Source: Gammaproteobacteria bacterium
GTDB taxonomy: Bacteria > Pseudomonadota > Gammaproteobacteria > Granulosicoccales > Granulosicoccaceae
Direction of reading: 5' to 3'
NCBI GenBank assembly: GCA_019634245.1
Contig: JAHQVR010000278.1
Span: 1 to 40,009, forward strand
Length of the DNA: 40,009 bases
The notes under the pieces were generated by a model. It searched no databases and had not been told where the DNA came from. It was given only the letters and a program-made list of their open reading frames with translations. A program made the translations under genes and the position numbers. Each line of letters opens with the position of its first letter. Position 1 is the first letter of the stretch. Positions 8,479-16,659 of this stretch are shown one piece after another.

Positions 8479-9317
8479 TAGAATGAGTCTCCGGCTTCAA
8501 TGCGGTATTGCTGTTTTTTATCAATCATCGCCACCAAACGAATGATGCAACCATCACCTCGGTCCCAGTTCCATGGGAAGAAAGCGAAAGTGACACGCTT
8601 ACCCGTTACCGCATCAAGATCTCCGCCGACATTCTCGATACCGAGTATCCCGTTTTTAAATAGTTTGTTATGCACAGGTTCCCATTCAGGAAACGCTTCT
8701 TTCCAATCAACACCACCAGACCACTCTTTATATTCCGCTTCAAGATGAGGGTGAATCGGTCCATTGCGTTGAGGGCCTATAGCTGTTGCCAGTGGATGAT
8801 CGTTAGCTTGAGTGTCATGACCGACTACTTTGACACCTTTGTCCACCATCCAATCCGCCGCTGATGGTACGAGCCCGGGACAATAGGCAAAGTAGTCGCC
8901 ATCTTCATAGCGCTTGTGCCAACCCGTGTTGATAATAAGAACATCACCAGGCCGAATAGCATCACCACACGCTTTCTCTAGATCATCACCGGTAATTTGC
9001 TCCCATTTTTCTTTGGGTACTGAAACCACAAGACCGGAACCAAAAAAATGCGGCAACGGAACTTCATCGATAAACGGTGTTCCTTGAACCACATGCGCAG
9101 GAGCATCAATGTGTGTAGTCACATGCATCGTGGTTTTAATTGTTTGACTCAACACACCTGATTTGGCCATGTAATGCTTACGCTCGATGGCGACATCATC
9201 AAAATACGGCCAATTTGGGCATTGGAATCCATAACGATGGGATAAGTTGTAAAACTCGATGCCCATGTTGTTATCAAGGTTGTCTTGGAATTCAATGCCA
9301 CGAACGGTAATAGTCAT
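8478..9317 (-). CDS. Cyclase-family metal-dependent hydrolase (kynurenine formamidase/isatin hydrolase-like)
   Basis: First gene of the minus-strand operon, 279 residues. The metal-binding signature of the family, HxxTHxDxPxH, is present as MHVTTHIDAPAH with H65, H69, D71 and H75. A later VVGHDTQAND matches the second conserved block. Characterised members hydrolyse amides or lactams (N-formylkynurenine, isatin), so ring opening or amide hydrolysis of the imported compound is plausible. A GGAG lies seven bases before ATG 9317. The upstream 220 bp is shared with the divergent IclR gene and contains an inverted repeat, so IclR control is likely. Confidence 0.85.
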   Translation of the reverse strand: MTITVRGIEFQDNLDNNMGIEFYNLSHRYGFQCPNWPYFDDVAIERKHYMAKSGVLSQTIKTTMHVTTHIDAPAHVVQGTPFIDEVPLPHFFGSGLVVSVPKEKWEQITGDDLEKACGDAIRPGDVLIINTGWHKRYEDGDYFAYCPGLVPSAADWMVDKGVKVVGHDTQANDHPLATAIGPQRNGPIHPHLEAEYKEWSGGVDWKEAFPEWEPVHNKLFKNGILGIENVGGDLDAVTGKRVTFAFFPWNWDRGDGCIIRLVAMIDKKQQYRIEAGDSF

Positions 9318-9354
9318 TCAAACTCTCCAATTAACGGTTTTCTGTACCACTATG

Positions 9355-9370
9355 TGATACTGCTGTATCA
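9355..9370. promoter_or_regulatory. Inverted repeat, candidate IclR operator
   Basis: TGATAC and GTATCA form a perfect 6-bp inverted repeat around a 4-base spacer, 38 bp before the cyclase start and 168 bp before the IclR start. On the minus strand a TATAAC (9376-9381) lies just upstream and could be a -10 element. That would put the repeat over the transcription start, as expected for repressor binding. I found no -35 box at good spacing. Confidence 0.45.
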
Positions 9371-9507
9371 TTTATGTTATACCTTATCTCTGTATTCAAA
9401 ACGGGTCAAGAAAAACCGCTCGGAGCTCGCGTTCAGGCTGCTCGAGCCTTAGTGGGCTTTTAACGATCGACACACGGCTGACAACAGTCAGATCATTGAT
9501 AAACCAC

Positions 9508-9527
9508 AGCACACCAGAGCACACCAG
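9508..9527. repeat. 10-bp tandem direct repeat before iclR
   Basis: AGCACACCAG occurs twice head to tail, immediately upstream of the preferred IclR ATG at 9538. It would lie in the 5' leader, or in an N-terminal extension if the TTG at 9496 were used. It has no recognised function. Confidence 0.5.
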
Positions 9528-9537
9528 AAAAGTACTT

Positions 9538-10293
9538 ATGGGTAAATACGAACAATCAACACCCAACGCAGGCGGAGTGCAGTCGCTGTCACGGGCTGCT
9601 GCCATCCTGCGTGCATTGAGTGTAGATGACCAAAATTCGAGCCTCGGTCAACTCGCAGAACGCGTCGGCCTGCCGCGCTCTACAGTTCAGCGTATCGTAA
9701 ACACACTCATAGTTGAAGGGATGGTGGTCAGCGGCAAGGATGCTGGTGGCTATCGACTGGGCCCGGAAATCCGTTTACTGGCCAATACCATGAAGCACGA
9801 TATTGCTCGCGAACTTCACCCTATGCTTGTACGGTTAGCCGAAGAAACTGAAGAAACGGTAGACCTAGCACTCTTACGAAATGATTGTATGGTGTTCATC
9901 GACCAGGCGGTTGGCACACAGCGATTAAGAACTGTATCGGCCATAGGAGAAACATTCCCGATACTCGTGACGGCGAATGGCAAAGCCGCTATGAGTCTAC
10001 TGGATGATGAATCAATTGAACGGACTATCGAACAGGCACATTCGCAGTCAACACTAGTCAAGCCGAAAAAATTACTAAAGAACGAAATTAAAACAGCCAA
10101 GGAATCCGGCTATGCCTTAGATATCGATGAGCACACCGTGGGCATTTCAGCCGCTGGCATTGCCTTCGAAAAAGATGGATTCATCTATGCGATCTCCATA
10201 CCGGCTCCCTCTAGTCGCTTTCAAGAGAAAAAGCGTTTTCTTATTGAAAGCCTTCTGACTTTTGCTGATAGCGTTGACAGCCTTCTGAGATAG
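9538..10293 (+). CDS. IclR-family transcriptional regulator
   Basis: DNA-binding regulator of 251 residues from ATG 9538. The N-terminal winged helix-turn-helix is seen as VQSLSRAAAILRAL (residues 14-27), LGQLAERVGLPRSTVQRIVNTL and the wing ending GYRLGPEI. The C-terminal effector domain includes VANGKAAM-like TANGKAAMSLL and the late AAGIAFEKDGFIYAISIPAP. The frame extends upstream to a TTG at 9496, but that adds residues across a 10-bp tandem repeat and the ATG is the better start. It is transcribed away from the cyclase-to-BKACE operon, the usual layout for an IclR regulator of a catabolic operon. The inducer is probably the operon's substrate or an intermediate. Confidence 0.92.
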   Translation: MGKYEQSTPNAGGVQSLSRAAAILRALSVDDQNSSLGQLAERVGLPRSTVQRIVNTLIVEGMVVSGKDAGGYRLGPEIRLLANTMKHDIARELHPMLVRLAEETEETVDLALLRNDCMVFIDQAVGTQRLRTVSAIGETFPILVTANGKAAMSLLDDESIERTIEQAHSQSTLVKPKKLLKNEIKTAKESGYALDIDEHTVGISAAGIAFEKDGFIYAISIPAPSSRFQEKKRFLIESLLTFADSVDSLLR

Positions 10294-10415
10294 CAACACC
10301 CTTTGAACAATGTCCTCGCTTTCCTGGTGCCAAGTACACTCTGAACCTCACATCAATGCAGCGCTTTCAATACACACCCGCGAGTTTGGTGGCTAGTTTT
10401 GGATGCAGAGCACAG

Positions 10416-13400
10416 TTAGGGCTTACCCCAACCACCACCGCCAGGTGTCTTCATTTCAAAAATATCTCCCGATTCGAGTTGGACTTCATCATTACCTTTC
10501 AATGCTAGACGCTCACCTGTAGCTCGAAGAACCACGTCTTCTCCTGTGCTGCCATTGCCTGCGCCAAATCGGCCCTTTGGTTCGGTAATTCGGTGAGAAG
10601 AAAGCGTGGTTACCGTCACCGGTTCGAGAAATTCTACTTGTCGGTAAATTCCATCACCGCCATTCCACAGCCCTTTACCGCCTGATCCTTTTCGAATAGC
10701 AAATTGTTTAACCCGAACTGGAAATCGTTTCTCCAAAAGTTCAGGGTCAGTTAATCTTGTATTTGTCATGTGATGATGAACCGCACTGGCACCGTGGAAG
10801 CCAGGCCCCGCTCCTGTGCCTCCTGCAATCGTTTCATAGTTCTGGAACTGCTCATTGCCCCAGACAAAATTATTCATCGTTGCTTGAGACCCGGCAATGA
10901 CCTCCAATGCCCCATACAGGCAATCGCACATGGATTGGCTGACTTCAGTATTACCCGATATCACGGCCGCCGGAAATCTAGGATTAATCATTGAACCTTC
11001 CGGTGCAATAATTTTAAGTGGCTTTAAACACCCTTCATTTAATGGAATATTGCTGCCAACCAACGTTCGAAATACATACAACACCACCGCATGACAAACG
11101 GCCAAAGGAGCATTGTAATTTCCAGTATCTTGCGGCGATGTACCGGTGAAATCGATAGTGGCTTCGCCACGTTGCTGGTCAACGTCAATCTTTACCTTGA
11201 TTTCAGCACCGCTATCAAGCGGGTAAGTATTACTGCCATTACTTAATTTACCGATGGCGCGCCGAACTGATGCTTCAGCGTTGTCCTGAACATGAACCAT
11301 ATACGCTTGGACGACATCGATACCAAAATCATCGATCATTTTATGGACCTCTCGAATACCAGTGGCATTGGCAGCGATCTGCGCTTCCAGATCAGCCATA
11401 TTCTCATCGATGTTTCGACACGGATATTTTCCCGAGGCCAATAAATCACGGGTTTCTTTTTCTCTCAGGGTGCCTTTGTCAACCAACTTAAAATTATCTA
11501 TAAGAACACCCTCCTCTTCTATGTGTGTGCTGTCGGGAGGCGCAGAACCTGGAGTACGTCCACCGATGTCGGCGTGATGACCGCGTGAGCCTACATAAAA
11601 TAAAATCTTATTTCCAGCTCGATTAAATACCGGCGTAATTACTGTGACATCCGGTAAGTGAGTGCCTCCGTTAAACGGCGCATTAAGCACAAAAGAATCA
11701 CCTGGATGCATATTGTCCGCATTCAAACGGGCTACAGTCCTAACACTTTCACTCATCGATCCCAGGTGTACAGGCACATGTGGTGCGTTCGCCACCAAAC
11801 TTCCGGTACTATCAAATAGCGCGCATGAAAAATCCAATCGTTCTTTGATATTGACCGAATAAGCAGTGTTCGCCAATGTGGTTCCCATCTGCTCGGCGAT
11901 AGACATAAAAAGATTGTTGAAAACTTCGAGCATCACAGGATCGGCATCGGTACCGACCGCAGATTGTTGTTGCTTTTTCTCATAACGTGAGAGCAGAAGA
12001 TTTCCTATATCATCGATAGTTGCTTGCCAACCAGGCTCCACAATATTGGTGCCGTTTGATTCGGTAATAATGGCTGGGCCTCTAATGCTTGTGTCTGTGC
12101 CCAAACACTGTCGCGCATACAGCGGCACGTTATGCTTCTCGCCATTCATAATCATCGAAAGGTGTTCAACTGGTGTCAATGCTGATTGGATGTCTCCGGT
12201 ATCCGAGGTTTGTTCTACAGAACCGGCCCCGCCAATAACTTCAACACTGAGCATGTCAAACACCAATTCTCTGGAATAAGTACTGAATCCGAATCGAACT
12301 TTGTGCTGGTATTCAAACTGTTTACGCATGTCAGCTGTATCACCAAAACATACCGAAAGGGATTGGTGGGATCCGGAATACTTAAGATGGGCTTGTTTGA
12401 CCACCTTGATAGTATGCGGATCTACACCTTGAGCCGTTATTTCTTCAATGGCGGCGTTCTCCATGGTGTTTAGCAGCTCTTGCGCTTTAGCTAATTTGTC
12501 TAATGGTTCGTTAAATTGCTGCTCTCGCATTACCCGGATGTCGGCCAAGCCCATGCCAAATGCCGACAACACCCCAGCATGTGGGTGAATGAACACCTGC
12601 TCAATACCTAACGCATCAGCCACCAAACAGGCATGCTGACCACCAGCGCCACCGAAACAATTTAACGTGTAGCGGGTGACATCGTAACCACGTTGTACTG
12701 AGATTTTTTTAATGGCATTGGCCATATTGTCTACTGCGATTCTTAAAAAACCCTCAGCCGTTTCTTCGGCAGACAAAGGTGCAGCATTCGTATCATTAGC
12801 AATCTTCTGTGCCAGTTGCGCAAATTGTTGCTCCACCACGGAGGCATCCAGTGGTTGATTGGCATTTGGGCCGAACACTGCGGGAAAGTGTGCCGGATTT
12901 AATTTACCCAACATGAGATTGCAATCGGTAACTGTTAACGGCCCACCTCGACGATAACAAGCTGGCCCTGGGTCCGCACCTGCACTATCAGGACCAACTT
13001 GATAACGACCTTCTGCATAAGACAGAATCGACCCCCCACCCGCGGCCACGGTATGAATTTGCATCATGGGCGCTCGCATACGCACTCCCGCCACTTCGGT
13101 TTCGAAGGAACGCTCATATTCACCTGCATAATGGCAAACATCAGTGGAGGTTCCGCCCATATCAAACCCAATCAGATGATCAAAGCCTGCCAGTTTGGCT
13201 GTCTTTACCATACCGACAACACCGCCTGCAGGACCCGACAGGATCGAGTCTCTACCTTGAAAGGTTTCTGCATCCGTTAGTCCGCCATTAGATTGCATGA
13301 AATACAGCCGATTGGTAGAACCTCTGCTACTGCCCAATTCATCTCTTACCTGATTCACATAGCGACGCAATATGGGCGAAAGATAGGCATCGACGACAGT

Positions 13401-14015
13401 CGTATCCCCGCGGCCTACTAGCTTAATAAGCCTGGAGGTTTGATGACTCGTGGAGATCTGTGTAAAACCAATCGATTTGGCGCAAGCAGCCAACGTCAGC
13501 TCATGTTCAGGGTTAATATACGAATGCATCAGTGCGATCGCGACACTTCTAACACCATTGTTGTACGCTTTTCTTAAAGCCGTTTCACCTGCATTCAAAT
13601 CAAGGGGAATCACCACTTGTCCGTCGGCATCTAAACGCTCTGGCACCTCTTCCACTTGCTGGTAAAGTAATTCAGGCAGCTGAATGTTTAGGTCGAACAA
13701 CGATGGGCGATTTTGATAGCCAATTCGAAGGAGATCCCCAAAACCTTTGGTGATGACCAGAAGGGTTGGATCTCCTTTACGTTCTAGCAACGCATTGGTT
13801 GCCACCGTAGTGCCCATTTTGACAGATTCAATGCTGCTCTCTGGTATCGAATCTTCCGAATTCAACCCCATCAAACGCCGAATTCCTTCCACCGCTGCAT
13901 CCGTGTACTGTTCGGGGTTTTCAGACAATAGCTTTAGACTCAGCACCGCACCATCAGGGTGTTTGGCCACAATATCTGTAAATGTACCGCCACGATCTAC
14001 CCAAAACTGCCACAC
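10416..14015 (-). CDS. Fused hydantoinase A/B (5-oxoprolinase / N-methylhydantoinase type)
   Basis: ATP-dependent cyclic amide hydrolase of 1199 residues. The HyuA half starts with WQFWVDRGGTFTDIV, the actin-like nucleotide site, and includes GFDMGGTSTDVCHY and NCFGGAGGQHAC. The HyuB half starts near residue 690 with DPVMLEVFNNLFMSIAEQMG and ends with the glycine-rich TPGGGGWG motif. Fusion of the halves is usual in 5-oxoprolinases (about 1250-1290 residues); hydantoinases often keep them separate. The GTG start at 14015 has GAGG eight bases upstream. It is convergent with iclR and divergent from the tartrate-type dehydrogenase. Candidate substrates are 5-oxoproline or N-methylhydantoin; the latter would yield N-carbamoylsarcosine, which fits the dimethylglycine/sarcosine dehydrogenase nearby, but this is inference. 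Confidence 0.9.
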   Translation of the reverse strand: MWQFWVDRGGTFTDIVAKHPDGAVLSLKLLSENPEQYTDAAVEGIRRLMGLNSEDSIPESSIESVKMGTTVATNALLERKGDPTLLVITKGFGDLLRIGYQNRPSLFDLNIQLPELLYQQVEEVPERLDADGQVVIPLDLNAGETALRKAYNNGVRSVAIALMHSYINPEHELTLAACAKSIGFTQISTSHQTSRLIKLVGRGDTTVVDAYLSPILRRYVNQVRDELGSSRGSTNRLYFMQSNGGLTDAETFQGRDSILSGPAGGVVGMVKTAKLAGFDHLIGFDMGGTSTDVCHYAGEYERSFETEVAGVRMRAPMMQIHTVAAGGGSILSYAEGRYQVGPDSAGADPGPACYRRGGPLTVTDCNLMLGKLNPAHFPAVFGPNANQPLDASVVEQQFAQLAQKIANDTNAAPLSAEETAEGFLRIAVDNMANAIKKISVQRGYDVTRYTLNCFGGAGGQHACLVADALGIEQVFIHPHAGVLSAFGMGLADIRVMREQQFNEPLDKLAKAQELLNTMENAAIEEITAQGVDPHTIKVVKQAHLKYSGSHQSLSVCFGDTADMRKQFEYQHKVRFGFSTYSRELVFDMLSVEVIGGAGSVEQTSDTGDIQSALTPVEHLSMIMNGEKHNVPLYARQCLGTDTSIRGPAIITESNGTNIVEPGWQATIDDIGNLLLSRYEKKQQQSAVGTDADPVMLEVFNNLFMSIAEQMGTTLANTAYSVNIKERLDFSCALFDSTGSLVANAPHVPVHLGSMSESVRTVARLNADNMHPGDSFVLNAPFNGGTHLPDVTVITPVFNRAGNKILFYVGSRGHHADIGGRTPGSAPPDSTHIEEEGVLIDNFKLVDKGTLREKETRDLLASGKYPCRNIDENMADLEAQIAANATGIREVHKMIDDFGIDVVQAYMVHVQDNAEASVRRAIGKLSNGSNTYPLDSGAEIKVKIDVDQQRGEATIDFTGTSPQDTGNYNAPLAVCHAVVLYVFRTLVGSNIPLNEGCLKPLKIIAPEGSMINPRFPAAVISGNTEVSQSMCDCLYGALEVIAGSQATMNNFVWGNEQFQNYETIAGGTGAGPGFHGASAVHHHMTNTRLTDPELLEKRFPVRVKQFAIRKGSGGKGLWNGGDGIYRQVEFLEPVTVTTLSSHRITEPKGRFGAGNGSTGEDVVLRATGERLALKGNDEVQLESGDIFEMKTPGGGGWGKP

Positions 14016-14160
14016 AAGGAAAACCTCACAAAAATCTAAACAAAGCGAATCGGCTTATTTCATAATCCCGCTATTTAATCACAGTCCGTCTGTTAGTAGC
14101 ACGCAGCATGGTCATCTCGGGATACACTAAGCCCAACGTTAAGACTGTAGATAAAAACTC

Positions 14161-15240
14161 ATGAGTTCAAAACCATTGAAGATCGCCGTCATTCCTGGAG
14201 ATGGCATTGGTAAAGAAGTGATGCCTGAAGGGGTTCGCGTGCTGGAGGCTGCAGCCCGCCAGTTTGATATCGAATTATCTTTAATCGAGCACGATTTCGC
14301 CTGCGTGGAGTACTACAAGGACCATGGCGTAATGATGCCCTCTAACTGGAAAGAATTACTTCAAGATAGCGATGCCATTTTCTTTGGAGCCATCGGCTGG
14401 CCTGAGGTCGTGCCGGATCATATCTCGTTGTGGGGCTCACTCTTGAAATTTCGCCGCGAGTTCGATCAGTACGTCAACATGCGTCCAGCCCGGTCGATGC
14501 CTGGCGTACCACTTCCGTTGGTAGGTAGGGGCCCTGGTGACATCGACATGATGATTATTAGAGAAAACACCGAAGGAGAGTATTCAGCGATAGGCGGGAA
14601 GATGTTTGAAGGAAGTGAGCGTGAGATCGTCGTGCAGGAAACTGTCATGACTCGCTTGGGAGTGGATCGAATATTAAAATACGCTTTTGAACTGGCAAAA
14701 AAACGTAGTGGAAAATTAACGTCTGCGACCAAATCAAATGGCATCTCTATCACAATGCCTTATTGGGATGAACGTGTCGAAGCGATGGCCACGCGCTACC
14801 CCGACGTTTCTGTTGATAAATTTCATATCGACATTCTGGTAGCCCAGTTCGTCCTGCACCCCGATTGGTTTGATGTAGTCGTAGCGTCAAACTTATTCGG
14901 CGACATCCTCTCAGACCTAGGGCCAGCTTGCACGGGTACTATTGGAATTGCACCATCAGCTAATATCAATCCCGAAGGCCGGTTTCCGTCGCTATTTGAA
15001 CCGGTCCATGGGTCGGCACCAGATATTGCTGGTCAGGGAATTGCCAATCCGATTGGGCAAATTTGGTCGGCTTCGATGATGCTGGACCATCTGGGACACG
15101 CAGCTGCTGCGAATCAAATTGTTGCGGCAATTGAACGCACCCTGGCGTCACCTGAGACTAGAACAGCTGATTTACATGGCACTGCAGATACAAAAAGTTG
15201 TGGGCAAGCGGTTTTAGATGCGCTTGACGCAACGTCATAG
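14161..15240 (+). CDS. Tartrate/D-malate dehydrogenase-type beta-decarboxylating dehydrogenase
   Basis: NAD- and metal-dependent oxidoreductase of the isocitrate/isopropylmalate dehydrogenase superfamily, 359 residues. It opens with IAVIPGDGIGKEVMPEG, carries the substrate-loop IIRENTEGEYSAIGG, and has DVVVASNLFGDILSDLGPA and the NAD-site FEPVHGSAPDIAGQ. WGSLLKFRREFDQYVNMRP and the overall length fit tartrate dehydrogenase/D-malate dehydrogenase (TtuC/DmlA group) better than LeuB. These enzymes act on L-tartrate, D-malate or meso-tartrate, giving oxidation or decarboxylation products. It is divergent from the hydantoinase with a 145 bp shared upstream region; no strong ribosome site is visible. 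No tartrate transporter is adjacent. Confidence 0.85.
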   Translation: MSSKPLKIAVIPGDGIGKEVMPEGVRVLEAAARQFDIELSLIEHDFACVEYYKDHGVMMPSNWKELLQDSDAIFFGAIGWPEVVPDHISLWGSLLKFRREFDQYVNMRPARSMPGVPLPLVGRGPGDIDMMIIRENTEGEYSAIGGKMFEGSEREIVVQETVMTRLGVDRILKYAFELAKKRSGKLTSATKSNGISITMPYWDERVEAMATRYPDVSVDKFHIDILVAQFVLHPDWFDVVVASNLFGDILSDLGPACTGTIGIAPSANINPEGRFPSLFEPVHGSAPDIAGQGIANPIGQIWSASMMLDHLGHAAAANQIVAAIERTLASPETRTADLHGTADTKSCGQAVLDALDATS

Positions 15241-15288
15241 CACTCTACGTGAAACTCGCAACACACGGAGCACAGCGTATTAATGCTG

Positions 15289-15440
15289 CACCTGGCATTC
15301 GCTCAGCACGTGTCGTAACTTCATAAGGCACCTGGCACTAGCCCAGCACATGACACAACAACAACATAATGTACCTGGCACTCACAGAGCACTAGCAGCA
15401 GCATCGCAATGTTGCACAAGGCGTTCAGAGAGCAGTTGTC
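15289..15440. repeat. Degenerate tandem repeat, about 40-43 bp period, four units
   Basis: The block ACCTGGC occurs at 15290, 15330 and 15373, with a decayed copy ACAAGGC at 15416. In each unit a CAGCAC/GAGCAC-like block follows about 14 bases after the start of the first. Spacers between blocks are poorly conserved. The repeats fill most of the 259 bp between the dehydrogenase stop and the luciferase-like gene. I see no open frame or strong hairpin that explains them. Confidence 0.55.
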
Positions 15441-15499
15441 GGATACGGCGCCGATTCGATCTCTGCCAATCCGGTTCCAAGGATCGCTGAGCGCAGCTG

Positions 15500-16456
15500 A
15501 TGACGATGGGCGAACGCACCTATAACAAAGCCTTCAACCAGGTATTCGCCCAAGGAAAACTCACGCTGGGTGTCATCTTTCCGATTGAAGCCTATGACAA
15601 CCCTGTGCCGCTGATGCTCAATCAAATCGATCGTGCTAAGCAGGTTGAAAACGGGGGGTTCGCGGCACTCTGGTCAAGAGATGTGCCTCTTTTAGATCCC
15701 TCTTTTGGTGATGCTGGGCAAACTTATGATCCTTGGGTTTGGTTGGGATTTCTTGCCGCTAACACCCAACGCATCGCGTTAGCCACCGGATCCATCATCT
15801 TACCTTTACGTAAACCGGTAGATCTTGCCAAAGCCGCCAGCTCTGCAGACGTTCTAAGCCAGGGGCGAGTTGTGTTGGGCGTTGCCTCCGGCGACAGACC
15901 AGTGGAGTACTCGGTTTACGAAGAACCTTTTGAAAAACGCGATGAAAGGTTTCGAGACACTCTGCTCTTTATCCGCGATGCTATACATCGCCCAAAAAAC
16001 TGGAACGACCAATCAGCTGCCTCTTCACACCAATTGCACTTGTTACCTAAAAGCCTAGACGGTGACGTACCGCTTCTTGTTACTGGCAATAGCCGTCAAT
16101 CTGTGGATTGGATAGCGACTCACAGCGATGGCTGGCTAATGTACCCCCGACCCTTTTCTCAACAAACGACAGTGCTCAATCAATGGCAACAAGCACTCTC
16201 TAAGGCTTCGCTAGATTGGAAACCCTTTTCTCAGTCTTTGTACATTGACTTAGTAGAAAATCCAGAAGCACCGCCAACACCCATCCATCTAGGATACCGA
16301 CTAGGTCGGCTTGCCCTCACTGAGCATCTAAGGCAACTTCAAACAATTGGTGTAAACCATGTGGCGTTTAACCTACGGTTTTCCTCCCGATCTGTTGAGC
16401 TAGTGCTTGATGAGCTCATCGAACATGTGCTCCCTGAGTTTCCTGCGCTAATTTGA
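15500..16456 (+). CDS. Luciferase-like (LLM class) flavin-dependent oxidoreductase
   Basis: FMN/F420-type bacterial luciferase-like monooxygenase or reductase, 318 residues. Family features are the beta-barrel start LTLGVIFPIEAYDNPVP, the conserved LATGSIILPLRKPVDLAKAA, and VLSQGRVVLGVASGDRPVEY. This looks like the BA3436-type subgroup of LLM oxidoreductases of unknown substrate. The start is ATG 15500; a second ATG two codons later is equally possible. It follows the repeat-rich spacer and precedes the methyltransferase gene by 203 bp, in which I see no gene or clear signal. Its substrate is unknown; the setting allows oxidation of a small N-methyl or heterocyclic compound. Confidence 0.82.
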   Translation: MTMGERTYNKAFNQVFAQGKLTLGVIFPIEAYDNPVPLMLNQIDRAKQVENGGFAALWSRDVPLLDPSFGDAGQTYDPWVWLGFLAANTQRIALATGSIILPLRKPVDLAKAASSADVLSQGRVVLGVASGDRPVEYSVYEEPFEKRDERFRDTLLFIRDAIHRPKNWNDQSAASSHQLHLLPKSLDGDVPLLVTGNSRQSVDWIATHSDGWLMYPRPFSQQTTVLNQWQQALSKASLDWKPFSQSLYIDLVENPEAPPTPIHLGYRLGRLALTEHLRQLQTIGVNHVAFNLRFSSRSVELVLDELIEHVLPEFPALI

Positions 16457-16659
16457 TAAATACAGGACGCTTATCCACGCCTAACATCAGGAAGGGGCTG
16501 CTAAGATTCACACCACTAGCATGAACGTGCGTACAAGAATAGACACGAGTGCCCATAGACTGGATTTGCAACAAGACAACTCACCACGGTAAGCTGGAAT
16601 GCTGTACATTCATAGGTGACATTAAGACTTAGTGAATAACGCAGGAGCGCAATTGTATA

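Noticed and set aside
9374..9409. Full promoter for the cyclase operon using TTGACC and TATAAC
   Set aside because: The spacing between the boxes is 22 bases, too long for a sigma-70 promoter, so only the -10 is mentioned.
15241..15499. CRISPR array in the repeat-bearing gap
   Set aside because: The repeated blocks are short and diverged and the spacing is only 40-43 bp; no conserved full-length repeat and no cas gene.
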